DNA from: Bacillota bacterium
Lineage (GTDB): Bacteria > Bacillota > Clostridia > Oscillospirales > Acutalibacteraceae
Length of the DNA: 64,000 nucleotides
Assembly (NCBI GenBank): GCA_021769885.1
Contig: JAETSA010000001.1
Coordinates: forward strand, 204,558 to 268,557
Reading direction: 5' to 3'
Both the position numbers and the translations under genes were made by a program. Below are positions 59,300 to 64,000 of the stretch, piece by piece. The stretch's first letter is position 1. Every line of letters starts with the position of its first letter. Below the pieces are notes generated by a model. The model worked only from the letters and a program-made list of their open reading frames with translations, searched no databases and was not told where the DNA came from.

Positions 59300-60856
59300 T
59301 CATTCCTTTGCTTTTAACGCTTCGCTCTTTTGATATTCCACGCCATCCTTACCCAAATGATAAATCGGTAAGGTCTTCACACCCAAAACGCCTTTTTCTA
59401 TACGGGAATAATTCACACCGCGTTTGCGCAGATAGGTTTTGTACCACGCCAAGCGATTTTGAAAATCTTTATACCGACGGTTTTCAAGCTCGGTCCACGC
59501 GACTTCCGCAAAAGCGGCGGCACGCGGAAACATCGCGAATTGCAGAGCCTCTTCCGTATCCAGCCATTCCGCCCAATGCTCACATTCGATACCGCGAATG
59601 CGCTGACCGGGTTTGCCGAAGCCCGCCTTCACTTCATTAAATTTATAAACCTTTTTCAACGGTAAAAATTTATATTTCATATCGAAATAAAAATAACGGT
59701 CCGGTGACATAATTAAATCGCGTTTATATGCCTGCTCGCGGACTGCCTTTAAATTATGAGAAATCCAATACTGACAAATGATGCTTTCATCAAAGCTGTC
59801 ATTGATGCAGTCGTTCCACGCAATTGAGGTTTTACCGTATTTCTTTACAAATTCATTGGCACGGGACATAAAATACCCTTGCAGTTCCTTAGCGTTTTTC
59901 AAGCCGTGCGCCTGCAAAACCTCCTGACATTTCGGACATTCATCCCAAATCTTATGCCCTTTTGCCGCTTCGTCGCCGCCGATGTGGAAATATTTGCTCG
60001 GAAACAGCGGGCAGATTTCCCCGAACAGCTTTTCAAGGAAATCGTAAACCGCTTCGTTGCCCGCACAAAGAATTTCTTCAAAAATACCGCTTTCGCATTT
60101 CACCTCTGTCGGCTCACCCTTACAGGACAACTCGGGATACGCCGCCAAAATGGCGCTTGTATGCCCGGGGATATCGATTTCGGGAATCACTTCAATGTGC
60201 AGTTTTTGGGCATATGCCACAACGTCACGAATTTCTTCCTGCGTGTAAATCGCAAAATACTCCCCGCCGCGATGCTCTAACCCACAGCCTTTTAAACCTG
60301 CATATTTTCTTGTAGCGGCAACCGTATTCAATTCGGGAAACAGCTTGCTTTCAATGCGGAAGCCCTGGTCGTCCGACAAATGCCAATGCAGGGTATTCAG
60401 CTTTAAAAACGCCATTTGGTCAAGCACGCGCTTCACGACATCCGCGCCGAAGAAATGGCGGCTTTCATCAATTTGCAAGCCTCTGTAGCCGTAATGCGGA
60501 CAATCTTTAATCAGCAAACCGTTGACAATTGCTTTGCCGCCCGACTTCTCCGCCTGCATCAGAATCATTTTTAAGGTAACCGCCGCATAAAATGCGCCGT
60601 CGGCATCGGATGCCTCTGCAACAATTCCGTCTGCCGATACTTTCAGCGTATAGCTTTCGGGCTGCATACCGCCGACCTTGCGGAATTTGATGACGCCCTC
60701 CCCTTTTACGGGCTTGGTCTTTAAGTATTCGGTTAAATAGTTCCCGGCAGAAAGAAATTCCTGTGCACAAAGCACTTCTGTCGAGGAAGACACTGTATAT
60801 GAATCCTCTAAGGTTTGGTAAAAGTTCGGTTTCGGAATCAAATTGTATTTGAGCAT
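59300..60856 (-). CDS. Beta-N-acetylhexosaminidase, GH20
   Basis: A 518-residue enzyme that removes terminal N-acetylglucosamine or N-acetylgalactosamine. It has an N-terminal GH20b domain and a catalytic barrel with CPHYGYRGLQIDESRHFF, LNTLHWHLSDDQGFRIES, EVIPEIDIPGHTSAILAAYP and the catalytic Asp-Glu pair in YFHIGGDEAAKGHKIW. There is no signal peptide, so it acts on imported oligosaccharides (mucin or chitin fragments, or recycled wall sugars). The start has TGGAGG 6 nt upstream. A perfect palindrome lies upstream at 60905-60930. Confidence 0.93.
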   Translation of the reverse strand: MLKYNLIPKPNFYQTLEDSYTVSSSTEVLCAQEFLSAGNYLTEYLKTKPVKGEGVIKFRKVGGMQPESYTLKVSADGIVAEASDADGAFYAAVTLKMILMQAEKSGGKAIVNGLLIKDCPHYGYRGLQIDESRHFFGADVVKRVLDQMAFLKLNTLHWHLSDDQGFRIESKLFPELNTVAATRKYAGLKGCGLEHRGGEYFAIYTQEEIRDVVAYAQKLHIEVIPEIDIPGHTSAILAAYPELSCKGEPTEVKCESGIFEEILCAGNEAVYDFLEKLFGEICPLFPSKYFHIGGDEAAKGHKIWDECPKCQEVLQAHGLKNAKELQGYFMSRANEFVKKYGKTSIAWNDCINDSFDESIICQYWISHNLKAVREQAYKRDLIMSPDRYFYFDMKYKFLPLKKVYKFNEVKAGFGKPGQRIRGIECEHWAEWLDTEEALQFAMFPRAAAFAEVAWTELENRRYKDFQNRLAWYKTYLRKRGVNYSRIEKGVLGVKTLPIYHLGKDGVEYQKSEALKAKE

Positions 60857-60904
60857 TTTCTACCTCCAGTATCCACACGGCACAAAGGATTTTTTTACAA
60901 TGTG

Positions 60905-60930
60905 GATATAATGATTAAAATCATTATATC
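60905..60930. promoter_or_regulatory. Perfect AT palindrome between spoIIR and the GH20 gene
   Basis: GATATAATGATTAAAATCAT continuing to TATATC: 26-bp perfect palindrome containing TATAAT on both strands. It lies upstream of the GH20 gene and after spoIIR; it could be an operator of the GH20 gene or a weak terminator of spoIIR. Confidence 0.45.
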
Positions 60931-60955
60931 AAAAACCGAGGTAGAAAAAAAGGTT

Positions 60956-61582
60956 TTATTTTATTTTCTCTGCAATTTTTTCAAAGATTTCCACAATTTT
61001 GAAACGCACTTCATATTTCGGGTTGCTTTGTGTGATTTCCGCCTCCTGCTCGGACAGCACATCTTCTATATCCGCGTCTGCTTCGGCAGCGGGCAGGCAC
61101 ATCGGCGGGAACATCACGCACCACCAATTCTGCCCCGCGCCCTCGCCGATAATAACACGCACCGCCTCATATGTGCCTGCGGGCAAGGTGACCTTTTCCT
61201 CATAAGTACGCGTATTGAAGAAGTCTTTGCCGATTTCAATGCGTACGCCGTAATCAAAACCGTTTTCACGGATGACCGCTTCGGCAGCCTTTTGCAGCTC
61301 TGCCTTTTCACTGTCTAAAATACACTCCGCATTCGCCGCCGTCAGACTGCCGTCAAACAGCGTTTTTCCCGTTTCCAAGACCGCGTCGCGCACCTTTAAT
61401 TTCAGTGCCTGGTCTTCTGCACTGTCGGAATTTGCAATCACGTGCATACGGAGCACCTGTTCGCGGATATTGCCGCAGGACGCGCCGAACGAGGTGATGC
61501 TTAATAAAATTGCAATCAACAGTCCGCAGAAAACAGAGATTTCGATTTTTTGTATTTTGCTTAAAGTCCGATTTTTTTGCAT
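60956..61582 (-). CDS. spoIIR: Stage II sporulation protein R
   Basis: A 208-residue secreted signalling protein made in the forespore; it triggers the protease SpoIIGA to activate sigma-E in the mother cell. It has one N-terminal membrane/signal segment (EISVFCGLLIAILLSITSFG), then LRMHVIANSDSAEDQALKLK, VRDAVLETGKTLF and the conserved GEGAGQNWWCVMFPPMCLP. These are SpoIIR hallmarks. The gene's leader holds a hairpin that covers its SD (61591-61631). Confidence 0.95.
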   Translation of the reverse strand: MQKNRTLSKIQKIEISVFCGLLIAILLSITSFGASCGNIREQVLRMHVIANSDSAEDQALKLKVRDAVLETGKTLFDGSLTAANAECILDSEKAELQKAAEAVIRENGFDYGVRIEIGKDFFNTRTYEEKVTLPAGTYEAVRVIIGEGAGQNWWCVMFPPMCLPAAEADADIEDVLSEQEAEITQSNPKYEVRFKIVEIFEKIAEKIK

Positions 61583-61590
61583 ATATGTTT

Positions 61591-61631
61591 CAATCCTTTC
61601 ATCGAACGGGTTTCGTTCGACAAAAGGATTG
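61591..61631 (-). promoter_or_regulatory. Leader hairpin covering the spoIIR ribosome-binding site
   Basis: Arms CAATCCTTTCATCGAAC (61591-61607) and GTTCGACAAAAGGATTG (61615-61631) match at 15 of 17 positions with a 7-nt loop. In the mRNA the 3' arm contains the SD GAAAGGA of spoIIR, paired with TCCTTTT of the 5' arm. Confidence 0.65.
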
Positions 61632-61681
61632 ACGTGAAAAACAGTATTTATTCAAATTTTTTAAAAAAAGGAAAATTTTGG

Positions 61682-62659
61682 TTACGGTGTGTGCAGGGAT
61701 ATGTCGCCGCTTGTCGTTTCAACATAGCATTTGCCCGCGCTATCTTTACTGTACGATACATCCACCTCACCACTGGTAGTAGAAACTTCAAAATTCTTTG
61801 CCGTGCGTAAATCACCTGTAATGCAACCACTGTTAGAGCGAATATCCAATTCGTCCGCATCGGAATCTACAAATTCTACATCACCGCTCGTGGTTGCAAC
61901 AGTAAGGCTTCTTGCCGCAAATATCTCCAAATGCAATTTGCCGCTATTCGATTCTAAGTCCGCATTGCCGTCTACATACATTTCGTATAAATCGATATTG
62001 CCGCTGGTTGTTTTTACTGAAAAATCTGCAACAGCTATTCTGCCAAGTTCGATATCACCACTATTACTTTCGACTTTCAAGGAAGCAGTGTTGCCGACAC
62101 ACGCACACGCAATATCTCCGCTTGTACTATATACAGTCAATCTTTCTGCATAAGTTCCAAAGTATATTTCACCGCTGCTCGCAGATAAATCTGCGGTTTC
62201 AAATAAAAAAGGTTCGTCCACCCATATATTCCCGCTTTGGGTGCTTACCGATAAATCGCAGTATTCTTGCGAAGGCAGAAAAATCTCGATTTTCATTTCG
62301 GGTGTGTCACCCGCCCCCCAATAAATACCGAACCGCTCATACCACCGGCGGATGTCGTTTTGCGCTACGGTCAGCGTACCGTTTTCCACCGAAACTGTAC
62401 ATGTCTTACGCTCAGTTTGGGTGCAGACCACCTTACACTGCCCGTCATCTGCCAAAGAAAATGTCACATCGTTCTCTAGACTGCAAACATCAATGTTTTC
62501 AAATGGCTGTTCGACCGCATATGTCTGAACTTCGACAGTGGTTGTGTCCAACTTTCTGTAATCAAATCCGAATTTTACAGACACGCCCAAAAGAATCAGC
62601 AATCCGAGCACGATGCAGGACGCCGCGATGATACACGTGATTTTTACGCTTTTTTTCAT
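61682..62659 (-). CDS. DUF4097 family envelope protein
   Basis: A 325-residue membrane-anchored protein: one N-terminal helix (ITCIIAASCIVLGLLILLGV) followed by an extracytoplasmic right-handed beta-structure made of repeated SGDI/SGNI/SGEV units (SVSTQSGNIWVDEPFLFETA, TVYSTSGDIACACVGNTASL, SVKTTSGNIDLYEMYVDGNA, TVATTSGDVEFVDSDADELD). This is the DUF4097 beta-strand repeat. It overlaps the DUF1700 gene by ATGA and belongs to a PadR-led operon. Role unknown, probably envelope-stress sensing. Confidence 0.85.
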   Translation of the reverse strand: MKKSVKITCIIAASCIVLGLLILLGVSVKFGFDYRKLDTTTVEVQTYAVEQPFENIDVCSLENDVTFSLADDGQCKVVCTQTERKTCTVSVENGTLTVAQNDIRRWYERFGIYWGAGDTPEMKIEIFLPSQEYCDLSVSTQSGNIWVDEPFLFETADLSASSGEIYFGTYAERLTVYSTSGDIACACVGNTASLKVESNSGDIELGRIAVADFSVKTTSGNIDLYEMYVDGNADLESNSGKLHLEIFAARSLTVATTSGDVEFVDSDADELDIRSNSGCITGDLRTAKNFEVSTTSGEVDVSYSKDSAGKCYVETTSGDISLHTP

Positions 62660-63258
62660 TTTCTCTCACCCTTTCCGACAAATGCATATTTTATGCGAAG
62701 CAATAACCACTTACTGCCGCGCAAGAGAGCTTCTGCAACCTTGTTGCAAACAAAAAAGAAGAGCAAGCCTACGCCGATGCACACAAGACCTGCGCCAAAG
62801 GTGAAGATGCCTTGCGGGACGTTGCCCGAAAGGGAGAACGGCAACAGACAGAATATACCCGCCAAACCGCCGAAAAGGACTGCCGCATCTATCGCATACA
62901 GCAGAACGATAAGCATCCATACCAGTGCATACGCGCAGAAAAACAGAAGTACGACAGTGAGCGCCAACGGCAGCCAAATCGGCGAGCCGAGAATTAAAAG
63001 AATAATTTCCCACGCACGCAGGGCACGCGACGGACGCACCTTTTCCTGCACCAAATGCGGAAGAGGCGTTTCTTTTAGGATTTGTTCGACGATTTCCTCT
63101 ACTGAGCCGAGCTCTCGGATTGCCTCTTCCTGTGTTCGTCCGTCCTCGACATAATCGTCAATCATTTCTACATAGTAGTCTAAAAATTTTTCGATATCGC
63201 TTTGCGGCAATCCCTGAATTTTCTCACGGATTTCCGCAAGGAAGGTTTCTTTCGTCAT
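62656..63258 (-). CDS. DUF1700 family membrane protein
   Basis: A 200-residue protein: N-terminal helical domain TKETFLAEIREKIQGLPQSD, IEKFLDYYVEMIDDYVEDG, with the EEAIRELGSVEEIVEQIL segment typical of DUF1700, then four predicted helices (WEIILLILGSPIWLPLALTV, LVWMLIVLLYAIDAAVLFGG). It is always found with PadR regulators and DUF4097 proteins, as here. It starts 4 nt after the padR stop region and overlaps the DUF4097 start by 4 nt. Confidence 0.88.
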   Translation of the reverse strand: MTKETFLAEIREKIQGLPQSDIEKFLDYYVEMIDDYVEDGRTQEEAIRELGSVEEIVEQILKETPLPHLVQEKVRPSRALRAWEIILLILGSPIWLPLALTVVLLFFCAYALVWMLIVLLYAIDAAVLFGGLAGIFCLLPFSLSGNVPQGIFTFGAGLVCIGVGLLFFFVCNKVAEALLRGSKWLLLRIKYAFVGKGERK

Positions 63259-63262
63259 AGGG

Positions 63263-63571
63263 TTACTCCTCTCTTGTCACAAATTTGTAAATGGACATAA
63301 TTTCTTTCCACTCCTGTGAAAAGGCTTCGATGCGTTCAAGCCCTTTCTCCGTAATATGATAGTATTTTCGGAACCTGCCGTTGTGCTCTACCGAGTAGAC
63401 GGATAAACACTCTGCCGTTTCCAAACGGCGCAAAATCGGATACAGCGTGGATTCAGAAACTGTCACATAAGGCTTAATGTCCTTAATAATTTGATAGCCG
63501 TAAGAATCTTTATTTTTTATGGCGGCAAGGACACATACATCCAAAAGACCGCGTTTCAACTGAATATCCAT
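63263..63571 (-). CDS. PadR family transcriptional regulator
   Basis: A 102-residue winged-helix repressor: LKRGLLDVCVLAAIKNKDSY, GYQIIKDIKPYVTVSESTLY, PILRRLETAECLSVYS, NGRFRKYYHITEKGLERIEA. It lacks the long C-terminal dimerisation helix of PadR itself and so belongs to the short PadR-s2 type. It heads the padR-DUF1700-DUF4097 operon and probably represses it through the palindrome at 63593-63611. Confidence 0.92.
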   Translation of the reverse strand: MDIQLKRGLLDVCVLAAIKNKDSYGYQIIKDIKPYVTVSESTLYPILRRLETAECLSVYSVEHNGRFRKYYHITEKGLERIEAFSQEWKEIMSIYKFVTREE

Positions 63572-63592
63572 TAAATACCTCCGTTCACATTA

Positions 63593-63622
63593 TACTATAC
63601 GCCGTATAGTATTGCTTGTCAA
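63593..63622 (-). promoter_or_regulatory. padR operon promoter with palindromic operator
   Basis: Leftward TTGACA (63622-63617), 17 nt, TATAGT (63599-63594). The palindrome TACTATAC-GCC-GTATAGTA (63593-63611) covers the -10 and half the spacer. Confidence 0.75.
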
Positions 63623-63704
63623 GAGGTATTTTGCTTTTTTGTATAAAATTGCGCTGTAAAAAAACAAAAAAACAGCCGCTAAAGCAGGCAAACGTATAAA
63701 AATG

Positions 63705-63746
63705 AAATACGGCAGGAGCAGAAAAAATTCCGCTTCTACCGTATTT
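63705..63746. terminator. Hairpin terminator left of the terminal repeat
   Basis: Stem AAATACGGCAGGAGC / GCTTCTACCGTATTT (two mismatches) followed by TTGTTATT on the plus strand. Confidence 0.6.
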
Positions 63747-63782
63747 TTGTTATTGATTATTCTGTATCGTTTTTTAGTATTT

Positions 63783-63960
63783 GCAGGGCATCCGCTCCTA
63801 CGGGTTTTTGCTTCTCCGTTGGCTTTGTGTGGATTTGCAGGGCTGCTCGGGCGCTTCGTGAAGCGCCCCTACGGGGTTGTGCACCACCGTTAGATTTGCA
63901 AATTGTAGGGGACGATGCCTTCATCGTCCCGCGGGCAAACACAGTTTGCCCCTACAGGAT
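63783..63960. repeat. Array of palindromic units with CCCCTAC borders
   Basis: Consecutive GC-rich palindromes, GGGCGCTTCGTGAAGCGCCC, GGGACGATGCCTTCATCGTC with CC, and GGGCAAACACAGTTTGCCC, are joined by TAC(A/G)GGG words and by direct words such as GTTGGGTTTGCA / GTTAGATTTGCA. No coding frame fits. This is the form of a dispersed intergenic repeat family. The remaining sequence to 64000 shows no gene. Confidence 0.65.
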
Positions 63961-64000
63961 TGTGATTTGCCGTTGGGTTTGCATGAAATTCTACCTTGTG

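Noticed and set aside
63783..63960. CRISPR array
   Set aside because: Units are palindromic, of unequal length, with no constant repeat and unique spacers, and no cas genes are present.

Overview
This 64-kb window comes from a Gram-positive, endospore-forming member of the Clostridia. The sporulation and germination genes (cotJA/cotJB, spoIIR, a gerA/gerB/gerC operon), the T-box in front of trpS, and the Shine-Dalgarno-led operons with many GTG and TTG starts all point there. A dockerin-like protein and a GH2/GH20 sugar-degrading repertoire suggest a gut Oscillospiraceae/Ruminococcaceae-type organism; that last step is inference.

Layout. 1-10.9 kb is chromosomal backbone: tpiA (cut by the window edge), pgk, a GH2 glycosidase with a WYL regulator, an acetyltransferase, a decaying methyltransferase, tRNA-Ser, and a copper module (csoR, then copA with an internal start that should also give a free CopZ chaperone). 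11.1-23.7 kb is a 12.5-kb integrated island. It splits a chromosomal tRNA-Leu(UAG) gene inside the anticodon loop. The 5' half is at 11089-11123, the 3' half at 23626-23674, and the island carries a complete tRNA-Leu(UAG) just inside its left end, downstream of the original tRNA promoter. The ends reconstruct an attP with a TT core and 19-nt imperfect inverted arms, as expected for a large serine recombinase; one is encoded in the island. Cargo includes a zinc-ribbon/SPFH operon, two related CoiA-like putative nucleases, an IPGxGG putative membrane protein, and mobilisation/replication genes without a relaxase.

23.9-34.4 kb is a defence block: a type I restriction-modification operon (HTH regulator, hsdR, hsdM, hsdS) with two silent, inverted hsdS cassettes and a tyrosine recombinase between them, forming a specificity shufflon. 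An XRE-ImmA pair and a small protein follow. The block abuts a truncated L-lactate dehydrogenase gene. 34.7-38 kb holds an LRR-dockerin secreted protein, an MreB-like protein and a frameshifted MATE transporter. 38.2-41 kb is a remnant of a serine-integrase phage or element (Cro-like, CI-like, small ORF, integrase) whose right end truncates the spore-coat gene cotJC after about 35 codons.

41-64 kb is mostly backbone: cotJBA, an Ogt-like protein, the ger operon, DUF421/DUF4363, an ABC-F protein, a sugar transferase, the potA-potB-potCD polyamine transporter (PotC and PotD fused), ybaK, trpS with its T-box, ilvA-ridA, degV, a GH20 hexosaminidase, spoIIR, and a PadR-DUF1700-DUF4097 operon. The window ends in a palindromic intergenic repeat.

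The most unusual signals are the tRNA-splitting island with its replacement tRNA, the zinc-ribbon/SPFH cargo, the hsdS shufflon, the truncated cotJC, and the internal copZ start.
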